A stretch of DNA of 64,000 nucleotides from Planctomycetota bacterium (lineage in GTDB: Bacteria > Planctomycetota > UBA1135 > GCA-002686595), in NCBI GenBank assembly GCA_016779225.1, contig JADHNZ010000003.1, forward strand, positions 1-64,000, given 5' to 3'. Below, piece by piece: positions 24,330-34,609 of this stretch (its first letter is position 1; every line of letters starts with the position of its first letter). A program made the translations under genes and the position numbers. The notes below the pieces were generated by a model. It was not told where the DNA came from, did no database searches, and was given only the letters and a program-made list of their open reading frames with translations.

Positions 24330-26036
24330 TCACCGCGGCGGCGTCAGCGCCAGCACGCGCACGACCCGCTCCGCGCCGGTGGCGCGGATCCAGCGCAGGA
24401 CCGCGAGCTCCTGCTCCCGCCACCCCGCCTCCACCAGCACGGCCCGCTCGCGCGCGATCCAGGCGCGCCGACCGGTGGTCAGATCGGGCGGGTCCGTGGC
24501 CCAGAGGAGGTCGAAGCCCTGCGCCCAGCTCAGGACCTCCTCGGCCGGAGGCTCGGGGTCGGCCTGGTCCAGGGTGAACAGCCGCTGGTCCAGGTCCCGC
24601 GCCGCGAGGAGCGCCCGGGCCCGCGCGTCGCCGGGATGCAGGGCCTCCAGGCCGACGCCCCACGCCGCTGGCGGGAACGCCTGCGAGAGGCCGAGCCAGC
24701 CCACCCGTCCCGACTCCGGCCAGCTCTCGGCCAGCACCTCGATCAGCTCGTCGTGCACCGCGCGCGGCAGGCCGTTAGTGGGCAGCGGCCGGTCGAAGGC
24801 GACGCTGCGCCGCTCCTCGAGGACCGCCAGCTGATAGTCGCGCGCAGCCGGGTTGGCGAGGCTCAGGGCGTGCAGCACCGCCATGGAATCCGCAGCCGGC
24901 GCCACGAAGCCAGAGCCCAGGAGCAGCACGCCCACCGCGACTCGCACCCCGCCCAGCCGCGCCAGGAACCTCGACGCTCCCACCGCTGCCAGCACGAACA
25001 GGAACGGCGCCGCGGGCAGGAGGAACCGGTCCAGGTGGAAGGGATGCCTCCAGACGGGCAGGCCGCTCACGAGCAGAACCAGCAGCGCGACGCGGATGCC
25101 GCGATCCCCCACTGCACGCAGGGCGAGGAGGGCCGCGACAACGACCCAGACCAGCACCCGCGGGGACGGCACCAAGAAGGTGGTCCAATCGAACCAGCGC
25201 AGCTGGCGCGGGGTGACGCCGAGCTCGAGGTTGCCGCCGAGGAAGGACGCAAAGGCCGCGCGGTGGGAGGCCGCGGTCTCCGCGCCCGCCGGCCACGGCA
25301 GGAGGAACCACCACGCGCACGCGAGGGCCGTGGGCAGGCCCAGGCGCAGGACGCTGGCCGCGGCCCCGCGGCCGTCCTGCACGCGCACGCGCGCCACGAC
25401 CTCCAGCACGAGGTCCACCGCGAGGCCCGCGCCCAGCAGCAGCCCGTAGTTCCACTTGGTGAACAGGCAGGCGGCCAGGAGGACGCCGGTGCCGAGCTCC
25501 AGGCCGGGGCGGCTCCTGCGCGCGCGGGTGATCCAGCCCGCAACCGCCAGGGTGCCGAGGGCCGTGAAGGGCACCTCCAGGAACAGGGTCCCGCCGAACG
25601 CAAGAGCCATGGGGCACAGCACCCACAGCGCGAACGCTATGGCGGGTGCGCCTCCAACGCCGGGCGGAAGCTCGTCGTCGGGGTCGCGACCGCACACGGC
25701 GCGCGCGAGCAGGAACATGCCCAGGGCCCCGAGCGCCCAGAACCATCGCTGGGTGCGACGCATCACCAGCTCGGTGGGCTCGAAGGCCGCGCCCACCAGG
25801 CCGTGGATCGCGGGCACGAGCGGCGGGTACCGCTCGCAGGAGAGGACCGCGACCGCGGCCTCGTCGAGCTCACCCTCACGCAGGGCCTCGGCGATCTGCA
25901 CGGCCGGAGCGGCGAGGTGCATGGCCTCGTCCCAGCCCATGGTGCGCTCCATGGAGACGCCCAGGGAGGCGAGCAGCCCCAGCAGGAACGCTGCCAGCGC
26001 ACCCGTCCAGGGACTCCACGACCATCCGCGCTCCAT
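24330..26036 (-). CDS. GT-C fold membrane glycosyltransferase (PMT/ArnT-like)
   Basis: 568 residues from the second ATG (26036); the first ATG at 26042 lies upstream of the predicted transcription start. About ten membrane helices with a first loop carrying MGWDEAMHLAAP, the acidic Asp-Glu pair that defines GT-C enzymes of the PMT/GT39 group. Further on are PPLVPAIHG, SFLGGNLELGV and DRFLLPAAPFLFVL. The final about 170 residues are soluble and periplasm-facing. It would move a sugar from a polyprenyl phosphate donor onto an extracytoplasmic acceptor. Acceptor unknown. It shares architecture with the truncated protein at the window start but is not a close copy. Confidence 0.8.
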   Translation of the reverse strand: MERGWSWSPWTGALAAFLLGLLASLGVSMERTMGWDEAMHLAAPAVQIAEALREGELDEAAVAVLSCERYPPLVPAIHGLVGAAFEPTELVMRRTQRWFWALGALGMFLLARAVCGRDPDDELPPGVGGAPAIAFALWVLCPMALAFGGTLFLEVPFTALGTLAVAGWITRARRSRPGLELGTGVLLAACLFTKWNYGLLLGAGLAVDLVLEVVARVRVQDGRGAAASVLRLGLPTALACAWWFLLPWPAGAETAASHRAAFASFLGGNLELGVTPRQLRWFDWTTFLVPSPRVLVWVVVAALLALRAVGDRGIRVALLVLLVSGLPVWRHPFHLDRFLLPAAPFLFVLAAVGASRFLARLGGVRVAVGVLLLGSGFVAPAADSMAVLHALSLANPAARDYQLAVLEERRSVAFDRPLPTNGLPRAVHDELIEVLAESWPESGRVGWLGLSQAFPPAAWGVGLEALHPGDARARALLAARDLDQRLFTLDQADPEPPAEEVLSWAQGFDLLWATDPPDLTTGRRAWIARERAVLVEAGWREQELAVLRWIRATGAERVVRVLALTPPR

Positions 26037-26044
26037 CGCCATCG

Positions 26045-26050
26045 AGTCTA
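26045..26050 (-). promoter_or_regulatory. TAGACT -10 element for the membrane glycosyltransferase
   Basis: TAGACT on the minus strand; a start 7 nt downstream falls at about 26038, two nt before the ATG at 26036 and beyond the ATG at 26042. It therefore supports the second ATG and a nearly leaderless mRNA. Confidence 0.4.
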
Positions 26051-26097
26051 GCCCTCGACACCCTGCGGGGCCGCGGCCCTTGCACGGGGTTCCCGCA

Positions 26098-27231
26098 TCA
26101 GGAGCCCGCGGCCTCGGCGGACAGGGGGCTCAGCGGCACCCCGGCCGCCGGGCGCGTGGCCGCCTCGAACACGCGCTGGGAGTTGGTGAAGAACACGCGT
26201 GCGACCTCGTCCTCCGCGAATCCCCGGCGGAGCATGCCCGCCGCCAGCTGCGGATAGCAGCTGGCGTCCTCGAGGCCTGCAGGCGTGCGCTCGATGCCGT
26301 CGTAGTCCGAGCCGATCCCCACCGCGTCGACCCCCGCCACCTCGACCGCGTGGCAGAGGTGGTCGAGGACGCGCTCCATCGGGAGCGGCGTGGCGTGGGC
26401 CTGCATCCACTGGGCCTGGCGCAGGAAGAGCTCCGTTGAGTTCGCCCCCGTGAGGCCCTGGTACTCGGCGCTGGTGCGCAGGCGCACCTCCTCGGCGCGC
26501 GCGTCGGCGTCGAGGAACGGCGTGCAGAACACCATCCCCACCACGCCGCCCTGGTCGGCGAGGGCGCGCAGCTGGGCGTCCTTGAGGTTGCGCGGATGGT
26601 CGTGCAGGGCGAAGCAGCCCGAGTGGCTGGCGAGGACGGGGGCGCTGCTGGTCTCGAGCGCGTCATAGAAGCTGCGCTCGCCCGCGTGCGACAGGTCCAC
26701 GACCATCCCGAGCTGGTTCATGCGCGTGACAACCTCGCGCCCGAACGGCGAGAGGCCCTCGGGGATGCCCGGCCCCGCTCCGTCCTGGCAGGATCGGATC
26801 CAGTCAAGGTGGTTGTTCCACACCAGGGTCAGCACGCGGACGCCGGCGTGAAAGAAGGCCTCGAGGCGCTCGAGGCTTCCCTCCAAGGAGTGTCCGCCCT
26901 CGATGCCGAAGGTGGCCGCGATCCGGCCTGCCTCGCGCGCCGCGGAGAGCGTGGCGCCATCCCCCGCCCAGGCCACGCGCTCGGGGTGGCGCGCCAGCAG
27001 CCGGTGGCCGGCCCCGAGCAGGTCCCAGGTCCTGCGGGCTGCGCCCCCCTCCTCGATGAAGGCCGGGTCGCACCAGCACACGAACACCAGCGCGCCGAGG
27101 CCGCCCTCGGCGCCGCGGACGAGGTCCAGGTGGCCCTGGGTGCGGGTGCCAAGGTCCTGACCCAGATCCAGGTCGCGCTGGAGGGCGTCGGAGTGGGTGT
27201 CGAACACCGGCCAGGGCGCGGAGGTGGGCAT
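26098..27231 (-). CDS. Membrane dipeptidase family (peptidase M19)
   Basis: 377 residues from MPTSAPWPVFDTHSD. Renal-dipeptidase landmarks: FDTHSDAL (first metal-binding His-x-Asp), ATFGIEGGHSLEG with the bridging Glu, MVVDLSHAGERSFYDALE and VLASHSGCFALHDHPRNL with the next metal-binding His residues, and VAGVDAVGIGSDYDGIE. The dizinc enzyme cleaves dipeptides, including those with a C-terminal D-amino acid, or beta-lactam-like bonds. No signal peptide is seen, so a cytoplasmic role in peptide turnover is likely. It is divergent from the response-regulator gene with a 219-nt gap. Codons upstream of 27231 encode Pro/Arg-rich text unlike the family. Confidence 0.93.
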   Translation of the reverse strand: MPTSAPWPVFDTHSDALQRDLDLGQDLGTRTQGHLDLVRGAEGGLGALVFVCWCDPAFIEEGGAARRTWDLLGAGHRLLARHPERVAWAGDGATLSAAREAGRIAATFGIEGGHSLEGSLERLEAFFHAGVRVLTLVWNNHLDWIRSCQDGAGPGIPEGLSPFGREVVTRMNQLGMVVDLSHAGERSFYDALETSSAPVLASHSGCFALHDHPRNLKDAQLRALADQGGVVGMVFCTPFLDADARAEEVRLRTSAEYQGLTGANSTELFLRQAQWMQAHATPLPMERVLDHLCHAVEVAGVDAVGIGSDYDGIERTPAGLEDASCYPQLAAGMLRRGFAEDEVARVFFTNSQRVFEAATRPAAGVPLSPLSAEAAGS

Positions 27232-27280
27232 GGGACCTATGCTGCCAATCCGACAGGTCCGGGCGAAGCCCCCGGAGGAG

Positions 27281-27297
27281 GCTGCCAGAACGGCAGC
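27281..27297. promoter_or_regulatory. 17-bp inverted repeat, possible enhancer or operator
   Basis: GCTGCC-AGAAC-GGCAGC is a perfect 6+6 inverted repeat in the dipeptidase/response-regulator divergent gap. It is centred about 131 nt upstream of the predicted sigma-54 transcription start at 27420, a normal distance for an activator-binding site. Confidence 0.4.
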
Positions 27298-27393
27298 AGG
27301 CCTCGACCAAGGGGCCGCCGGGCGCCGCCACGAACCCGCGCCCAGGGCGGCCTGCGGGCCCCTCGGACCCCTGGAGTGCCCCGGCGGCCCCCT

Positions 27394-27408
27394 CGGCACA
27401 GCACTTGC
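27394..27408 (+). promoter_or_regulatory. Sigma-54 promoter (-24/-12) of the response regulator gene
   Basis: CGGCACAGCACTTGC followed by A: GG (27395-27396) and GC (27407-27408) are separated by exactly 10 nt, and the -12 box TTGCA is perfect. Only the first base and the seventh base of TGGCACG differ. The predicted start at about 27420 gives a 31-nt leader to the GTG at 27451. Confidence 0.7.
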
Positions 27409-27450
27409 ACCGGGGGGACAGCCCAGCGGCTCCCCCAGCCCGCGCCTCCC

Positions 27451-27834
27451 GTGCAGCCCCACCGCATCCTCATCGCCGACGACGACACCGAGATTCGCCT
27501 CGGTGCCGTGGAGCTCCTCTCCGGAGAGGGCCGGCAGGTGGTCGAGGCCAGCAACGGGCTAGAGGCGGTGGAGCTGCTCAAGAGCGGCCCCCTGCACCTC
27601 GCCCTGCTCGATGTCCACATGCCCGGTCGCACCGGGCTCGAGGTCTTCGAGTGGGTCCGCGAGCGCAGCCTCAATGTCCCCTGCCTGTTCTGGTCGGGCG
27701 AGGCCGAGGAGGGCACCGCCCACTGGCTGCTGGAGTCCGGCGCCGCCGCCTTCCTGCGCAAGCCCGTGCGTCCCGACGAGCTGCGCGCCTGCGTGCGCGA
27801 GACCCTCGAGCGCCACTGGGGCCACGCGAGCTGA
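27451..27834 (+). CDS. Stand-alone receiver-domain response regulator
   Basis: 127 residues, all receiver domain. The acidic pocket is IADDDTEIRL, the phosphoacceptor is Asp54 in LALLDVHMPGRTG, the switch residue is in FWSGE, and the conserved Lys is in FLRKPVRPDEL. There is no output domain, so it signals by protein contact or as a phosphate relay. No in-frame ATG exists near the domain start; GTG at 27451 encodes the first residue of the first strand (V-QPHRILIADDD). A sigma-54-type promoter 43 nt upstream supports that start. The chaperonin operon begins 89 nt downstream on the same strand. No cognate kinase is adjacent. Confidence 0.9.
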   Translation: MQPHRILIADDDTEIRLGAVELLSGEGRQVVEASNGLEAVELLKSGPLHLALLDVHMPGRTGLEVFEWVRERSLNVPCLFWSGEAEEGTAHWLLESGAAAFLRKPVRPDELRACVRETLERHWGHAS

Positions 27835-27923
27835 CAACCACCCGCCGGCGCATCGTGTGCAGCGCTTGGCGGACCCCCTGATCCAAGACCCATCCCCTGA
27901 CCACCCACCTGACTCAACCTGTC

Positions 27924-28238
27924 ATGGCCACCACCAAGTCCAAGAAGCAAGCCGCCATCCGCCCCCTCGGTGACCGCGTCCTCGTCCAGCGTGTCGAGGC
28001 CGAGGACAAGACCGCCGGCGGGATCCTGCTCCCCGAGTCCGCCAAGGAGAAGCCCAAGGAGGGCATCGTGATCTCCGTCGGCGCGGGCAAGACCCTCGAC
28101 AACGGCGAGAAGAGCAGCTTCTCGGTCGCCGTCGGCGACCGCGTCCTGTTCACCTCCTACGCCGGCACCGAGGTCAAGTTCGGTGGCGAGGACTACCTCA
28201 TCATGCGTGAGGACGACATCCTCGGGATCGTCGGCTGA
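27924..28238 (+). CDS. groES: Co-chaperonin GroES
   Basis: 104 residues, the normal length plus a short basic N-terminal extension ([11 protein letters not shown]). [19 protein letters not shown] is the canonical first strand; [15 protein letters not shown] is the mobile loop that binds Gro[23 protein letters not shown] and [10 protein letters not shown] complete the fold. It caps the GroEL ring during ATP-driven folding of cytosolic proteins. groEL follows after 38 nt. No CIRCE operator or heat-shock-type promoter is visible in the 89-nt upstream gap, and no Shine-Dalgarno precedes its ATG. Confidence 0.98.
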   Translation: MATTKSKKQAAIRPLGDRVLVQRVEAEDKTAGGILLPESAKEKPKEGIVISVGAGKTLDNGEKSSFSVAVGDRVLFTSYAGTEVKFGGEDYLIMREDDILGIVG

Positions 28239-28263
28239 GGCCGGCTCCTCCACCCCTAGCAGC

Positions 28264-28270
28264 AGAGGAG
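28264..28270 (+). promoter_or_regulatory. Shine-Dalgarno sequence of groEL
   Basis: AGAGGAG ends 6 nt before the groEL ATG at 28277. It stands out because few genes in this window have a recognisable ribosome-binding site. Confidence 0.75.
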
Positions 28271-28276
28271 TCCATC

Positions 28277-29893
<1,617 letters not shown>

Positions 29894-29912
29894 TCGGCGT
29901 TCGCGCCAAGGC

Positions 29913-29949
29913 AGCGCCCGCCCGGATCCTCGCGATCCGGGCGGGCGCT
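29913..29949 (+). terminator. Strong hairpin terminator of groES-groEL
   Basis: A perfect 16-bp stem: AGCGCCCGCCCGGATC (29913-29928) and its inverse (29934-29949) over a 5-nt loop CTCGC, starting 20 nt after the groEL stop. It is followed by a short GCTTTC, so the U-tract is weak but the stem is very stable. Confidence 0.8.
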
Positions 29950-29996
29950 CGCTTTCGGGGCTCGCGTGGGTCCCTCCCGGGGCGCGAGGCGGCCCC

Positions 29997-30002
29997 TATG
30001 CT
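29997..30002 (+). promoter_or_regulatory. TATGCT -10 element, leaderless-type promoter
   Basis: TATGCT, six nucleotides (GGGGGC), then ATG at 30009; predicted transcription start on the A of ATG. The same string CTATGCTGGGGG recurs at 35028 upstream of the M3 peptidase. Confidence 0.55.
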
Positions 30003-30008
30003 GGGGGC

Positions 30009-33000
30009 ATGGTCCCCGGCGCGCTCCTCCCGCTCCTCCTTCTGGTCCCGTCGGCGGGGCTCCACTCGGCCTCAGGAGGCGTGGGCACGGGCCACGCGAG
30101 CGGGGAGGTCGAGTTCGGGCGCGATGTGCGGCCGATCCTGAGCGAGCACTGCTTCGCCTGCCACGGTCCCGATGAGGCCGCGCGGGAGGGGGACCTGCGG
30201 CTGGACGAGGAGGCAGCAGCGCGGACGGCGGGCGTGTTCGAGGGGGAGCTGGTGCGGCGCATCTCCCTGGGCGCAGACCATCCCGCACACATGCCGCCCG
30301 TGGAGCTTGGGAAGCCCCTCAGCGCGGAGCAGGTGCAGGTCCTCACCGACTGGGTCGCAGCCGGCGCACCCTATGACCGCCACTGGTCGTTCCGCACGCC
30401 CGAGCGGCCCGGCCTGCCCGAGGTCCAGGAGCAGGCCTGGGTGCGGAACCCGGTCGACGCCTTCGTGCTGGCTCGCCTGGAGGAGGAGGGCCTCGCACCC
30501 GCACCCGAGGCGGACCGGCGCAGCCTCGCCCGACGCCTGGCCCTCGATCTGACCGGCCTGCCCCCCGCTCCGGCCGAGGTGGAGGCCTTCGTGCAGGACC
30601 CGCGTCCGGACGCCTACGAGCGGCTGGTGGAGCGCTGGCTCGCCAGCGACGCCTGGGGTGAGCACCGCGCGCGCGGCTGGCTCGATGTGGCGCGCTACGC
30701 CGACACCCACGGGATCCACTTCGACAACTACCGGGACATCTGGCCCTACCGCGACTGGGTCATCGAGGCGTTCACGGCGGATGTGCCCTACGACACCTTC
30801 TCGATCGAGCAGCTGGCCGGAGACCTGCTCCCCGAGCCCACCATCCCCCAGCGCGTCGCCACGGGCTACCTGCGCTGCAACATCACCACCAACGAGGGCG
30901 GACTGATCGACGAGGAGTACAAGGTCCTCTACGCCCGCGACCGCACGGAGTCCTTCGGGCAGGCCTGGCTCGGGCTCACCGTGGGCTGCGCGGTCTGCCA
31001 CGACCACAAGTACGACCCGCTGACCCAGCGCGAGTTCTATGGGCTGTCGGCGTACTTCGACAACACGCGGGTCCCGATCCGCGACGGCAACGCACAGGAC
31101 CCGCCCCCCATCCTGCGCGTGACCCCGCCCGAGCAGCGGGCGCGCCTCGCCACCCTCACGGGCGAGCTCGAGGCGGCACGCGGCGCCCGCGCAGCGCGCG
31201 AGGCCAGCGCAAGCGAGGACCTCGCCGCCTGGCTCGCGAGCCCTGAGGCCGCACGGGCCGTGGAGCGCGTGCCCGCAGGAGAGGAGCACCTCATCGTGCG
31301 CGCGGCCGGCGCAGGCGCTCCGGCACAGGTGGTGCTGGAGGGCGCCGCTCGCGAGGTCGCCCTGGAGGAGGGCGCGTCGTGGGAGGAGGGCCCCAGCGGC
31401 GGCGGGCTGCGGTCCGAGGGCGCGTCCCTGGTGCTCCCCGATGCCGGCGACTTCGACACGGCGGACGCCTTCAGCTGCTCCGCGTGGGTCCGGCTGCAGC
31501 CCAACGATCGCTCCGGCGCCCTGGCCTCCCGCATGGACATGGGCAACGCCTACCGCGGCTGGGACCTGTGGCTGCAGGGCCGGCGCGTGGGGACCCACAT
31601 CATCGCGGCGTGGCCCCAGCAGGCCCTCAAGGTCGTGGCCAAGGCGCAGGTCCCGGCAGAGCGCTGGACCCATGTGGCCATCACCTACGACGGCAGCGCC
31701 AAGGTCGGAGGCGTGCGCGTCTACTACGACGGCGTCGAGCAGGAGGTCAATGTCGAGGCCCAAGGCCTCGAGGGCTCGATCCGCACTACGGTCCCCTTCC
31801 GCCTCGGCAGCCGCACGCCCGGCAATGCCTCCGGCGCGGCCGTCGCCGATCTGCGCCTGCACGCGCGGGTCTTGGACGCGGGAGAGGTGGCCTCGCTGGC
31901 CCTGGCTCCTCTGCTGACTGACGCGGTCGCGCAGGGGCTCGAGCCCCTCGATGAGGGCACGCGCAGCTCCCTGCGCGACTGGTGGCTGCGCGCGGTCGAC
32001 GAGGACTGGCAGCGCTGGGACGGCGAGGCGCAGCGCCTCGACGGCGAGCGGCGGGCCATCGAGGCCAGCAGCCCCACCGCCCATGTGTTCGCGGAGGCGG
32101 AGGGCGCCCCGATGGCCTTCGTGCTGGACCGCGGGGAGTACGACCGGCGCGGGGAGCAGGTGCAGCCGGGAACGCCGGCCTTCCTCCCCCCCATGGCCTC
32201 GGGCGCTCCAGCCAGCCGCCTCGCCCTGGCGGAGTGGCTGTTCCAGGCGGACCACCCCCTCACCGCGCGCGTGGCCGTGAACCGCTTCTGGCAGGAGCTC
32301 TTCGGCACGGGGCTCGTCGCGACGAGCGGCGACCTGGGGCTGTCCGGCGAGTTCCCCTCGCACCCCGAGTTGCTGGACTGGCTGGCGGTCGAGTTCCGCG
32401 AGTCCGGCTGGCGCGTGAAGGACCTCTTCCGCCTGCTCGTGACCTCCGCAACCTACCGCCAGGCCGCGGGCGCTCCGGCGGCGAAGCGCGCCCTGGACGG
32501 GGACAACCGCCTGCTCTCGCGCGGCCCGCGCTTCCGCATGGACGCCGAGATGATCCGCGATACGGCCCTGGCCGCGAGCGGCCTGCTGGTGCCGGAGATC
32601 GGAGGCCCGAGCGTGCGGCCCTACCAGCCGCCCGGGGTCTGGGAGGCCGTCGCGATGCGCGAGAGCAACACCCACACCTACCGCATGGACGCCGGCGAGC
32701 GCCTGTGGCGGCGCAGCATGTACACCCTCTGGAAGCGGGCGGCCCCGCCGGCCTCGATGGAGATCTTCGACGCTCCGAACCGAGAGACCTGCGCCGTGCG
32801 CCGCATCCGCACCAACACGCCCCTCCAGGCGCTAGTCACCCTCAACGACCCGCAGTTCGTCGAGGCCGCCCGCGCGCTGGCGGTGAGGGCCCTGCGTACC
32901 AGTGAGAGCTATGCCGCGCGCATGGACGCGATGATGCTGGGGCTCGCCTCCCGCCCCCTGGCAGACGAGGAGCTTCGCACCTGCGGCGCCGTGCTCGCCG

Positions 33001-33158
33001 ACCTGCGCGCCCACTACGCCGCGGAACCGGAGGCGGCCAAGGCCCTGGCGGAGGTCGGTGAGAGCCCCGCTCCCGAGGACCTGCCTGCCGCCGAGCTCGC
33101 GGCCTGGACCATGCTGGCCAACATGCTGATGAACCTGGATGAGGTGGTGACCAAGTGA
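30009..33158 (+). CDS. PSCyt1-DUF1549-LamG-DUF1553 (PSD1-type) secreted protein
   Basis: 1049 residues with signal peptide MVPGALLPLLLLVPSAGL. PSCyt1 (about 35-120) has the CxxCH motif in SEHCFACHGPDEA and DHPAHMPP. DUF1549 (about 150-360) has RLALDLTGLPP, VARYADTHGIHFDNY, WPYRDWVIEAF, IEQLAGDLLPEP and a second CxxCH in VGCAVCHDHKYDP. Residues about 470-620 are a LamG/concanavalin-like domain (SCSAWVRLQPND, WTHVAITYDGS). DUF1553 (about 740-1000) has VNRFWQELFGTGLV, HPELLDWLA and TNTPLQALVTLNDP. Probably extracellular glycan processing with the coupled DUF1501 partner. The LamG insert distinguishes it from the paralogue at 9393-12383. Confidence 0.93.
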   Translation: MVPGALLPLLLLVPSAGLHSASGGVGTGHASGEVEFGRDVRPILSEHCFACHGPDEAAREGDLRLDEEAAARTAGVFEGELVRRISLGADHPAHMPPVELGKPLSAEQVQVLTDWVAAGAPYDRHWSFRTPERPGLPEVQEQAWVRNPVDAFVLARLEEEGLAPAPEADRRSLARRLALDLTGLPPAPAEVEAFVQDPRPDAYERLVERWLASDAWGEHRARGWLDVARYADTHGIHFDNYRDIWPYRDWVIEAFTADVPYDTFSIEQLAGDLLPEPTIPQRVATGYLRCNITTNEGGLIDEEYKVLYARDRTESFGQAWLGLTVGCAVCHDHKYDPLTQREFYGLSAYFDNTRVPIRDGNAQDPPPILRVTPPEQRARLATLTGELEAARGARAAREASASEDLAAWLASPEAARAVERVPAGEEHLIVRAAGAGAPAQVVLEGAAREVALEEGASWEEGPSGGGLRSEGASLVLPDAGDFDTADAFSCSAWVRLQPNDRSGALASRMDMGNAYRGWDLWLQGRRVGTHIIAAWPQQALKVVAKAQVPAERWTHVAITYDGSAKVGGVRVYYDGVEQEVNVEAQGLEGSIRTTVPFRLGSRTPGNASGAAVADLRLHARVLDAGEVASLALAPLLTDAVAQGLEPLDEGTRSSLRDWWLRAVDEDWQRWDGEAQRLDGERRAIEASSPTAHVFAEAEGAPMAFVLDRGEYDRRGEQVQPGTPAFLPPMASGAPASRLALAEWLFQADHPLTARVAVNRFWQELFGTGLVATSGDLGLSGEFPSHPELLDWLAVEFRESGWRVKDLFRLLVTSATYRQAAGAPAAKRALDGDNRLLSRGPRFRMDAEMIRDTALAASGLLVPEIGGPSVRPYQPPGVWEAVAMRESNTHTYRMDAGERLWRRSMYTLWKRAAPPASMEIFDAPNRETCAVRRIRTNTPLQALVTLNDPQFVEAARALAVRALRTSESYAARMDAMMLGLASRPLADEELRTCGAVLADLRAHYAAEPEAAKALAEVGESPAPEDLPAAELAAWTMLANMLMNLDEVVTK

Positions 33159-34609
33159 GCGACCCCGGCCACACCGATCCCCTCGCTGGCGTTCGCGAGA
33201 CCCTGACGCGGCGCCACTTCCTGCGCACGGGCTCCCACCTGCTGGGGGGCGCCGCCCTCGCGAACCTGGCGGCCGGCCGGCCGCTCGGGTCCGATGCGCT
33301 CGGCCCCCACTTCGCCCCGAAGGCCAAGCGCGTGATCTACCTGCACATGGTCGGGGGCCCGCCGCAGATGGACCTGTTCGACCCGAAGCCGGGCATGGTC
33401 GACTGGTACGACAAGGACCTGCCCGAGTCGGTCCGCAACGGCCAGCGGCTGACGACCATGACCTCGGGGCAGGCGCGCTTCCCCATCGCTCCGAGCCGGT
33501 TCAGGTTCGACCGCCACGGCGAGTGCGGCATGGAGCTCTGCGAGCTGCTGCCGAACCTCGGCAAGACGGCAGACAAGATGTGCTTCGTGCGCACGGTGCA
33601 CACCGACGCCATCAACCACGAGCCCGCGATCACCTTCCTGCAGACGGGCAACCAGCTCACCGGCCGCCCCTGCCTCGGCGCGTGGGCGTCGTACGGGCTG
33701 GGCTCGATGAACGACGACCTGCCGACCTTCGTGGTGATGGTCGCGCGCCCGACGAACCAGGAGCAGATGCAGGCGATCTCGGCGCGCCTGTGGGCCGCGG
33801 GCGCCCTGCCCGGCGCGCACGCCGGGGTGTCCTTCCGCTCGAGCGGCGACCCGATCCTGTTCCTGCAGAACCCCGACGGCGTCAGCGACGCGGTGCGCCG
33901 GCGCACCCTCGACGGCATCGCCGCGCTGAACCAGCGCCTGCTGGACGACCTAGGCGATCCCGAGACGCGCACGCGCATGGAGCAGTACGAGCTCGCCTAC
34001 CGCATGCAGGCCTCGGTGCCCGAGCTCGCGGACCTCACCACCGAGGGCGAGCACACCTGGTCCCTGTACGGCGAGGAGGCGCGCAAGCCGGGCACCTTCG
34101 CCAACAGCGCGCTGATGGCACGCCGTATGGTCGAGCGCGGAGTCCGCTTCGTGCAGGTCTACCACAACAACTGGGACACCCACGCGAATGTGGCGGGCCG
34201 GCTTCCGGACCAGTGTCGTGACATCGACCGCCCCTGCCACGCGCTGATCCTCGACCTCGAGCGGCGTGGCCTGCTGGATGAGACCCTGATCGTCTGGGGC
34301 GGCGAGTTCGGCCGGACGATCTACTCCCAGGGCGGCGTGAGTCGCGAGAACTACGGGCGCGACCACCACCCCCGCTGCTTCACGATGTGGATGGCGGGCG
34401 GCGGGATCCGGCCGGGCCACATCCACGGAGAGACGGACGAGTTCTCCTACAACATCGTGCGGGACCCGGTGAATGTGCACGACCTGCACGCCACCTTCCT
34501 GCACCTGCTTGGGATGGACCACGAGCGCCTGACCGTGCGGCATCAGGGCCTGGACCTGCGCCTCACGGGCGTGGAGCCGGCGCGCCCGATCCCTGCGCTG
34601 ATGGCCTGA
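33155..34609 (+). CDS. DUF1501 family protein, GTG start coupled to the PSD1-type gene
   Basis: 484 residues; the GTG start overlaps the upstream TGA (GTGA, 33155-33158). A Tat-like signal follows (LTRRHFLRTGSHLLGG). Conserved stretches: KRVIYLHMVGGPPQMDLFDP, AINHEPAITFLQTG, CLGAWASYGLGSMNDDLP, MARRMVERGVRFVQVYHNNWD, ETLIVWGGEFGRTIYS and GRDHHPRCFTMWMAGGG. It is a sulfatase/alkaline-phosphatase-fold relative of unknown activity, periplasmic. It is a paralogue of 7990-9396 with the same partner type but opposite strand, so the pair is duplicated as a unit in this genome. Confidence 0.92.
   Translation: MSDPGHTDPLAGVRETLTRRHFLRTGSHLLGGAALANLAAGRPLGSDALGPHFAPKAKRVIYLHMVGGPPQMDLFDPKPGMVDWYDKDLPESVRNGQRLTTMTSGQARFPIAPSRFRFDRHGECGMELCELLPNLGKTADKMCFVRTVHTDAINHEPAITFLQTGNQLTGRPCLGAWASYGLGSMNDDLPTFVVMVARPTNQEQMQAISARLWAAGALPGAHAGVSFRSSGDPILFLQNPDGVSDAVRRRTLDGIAALNQRLLDDLGDPETRTRMEQYELAYRMQASVPELADLTTEGEHTWSLYGEEARKPGTFANSALMARRMVERGVRFVQVYHNNWDTHANVAGRLPDQCRDIDRPCHALILDLERRGLLDETLIVWGGEFGRTIYSQGGVSRENYGRDHHPRCFTMWMAGGGIRPGHIHGETDEFSYNIVRDPVNVHDLHATFLHLLGMDHERLTVRHQGLDLRLTGVEPARPIPALMA

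Noticed and set aside
27835-27923. CIRCE or HrcA-type heat-shock operator before groES
   Set aside because: No TTAGCACTC-N9-GAGTGCTAA-like inverted repeat is present.
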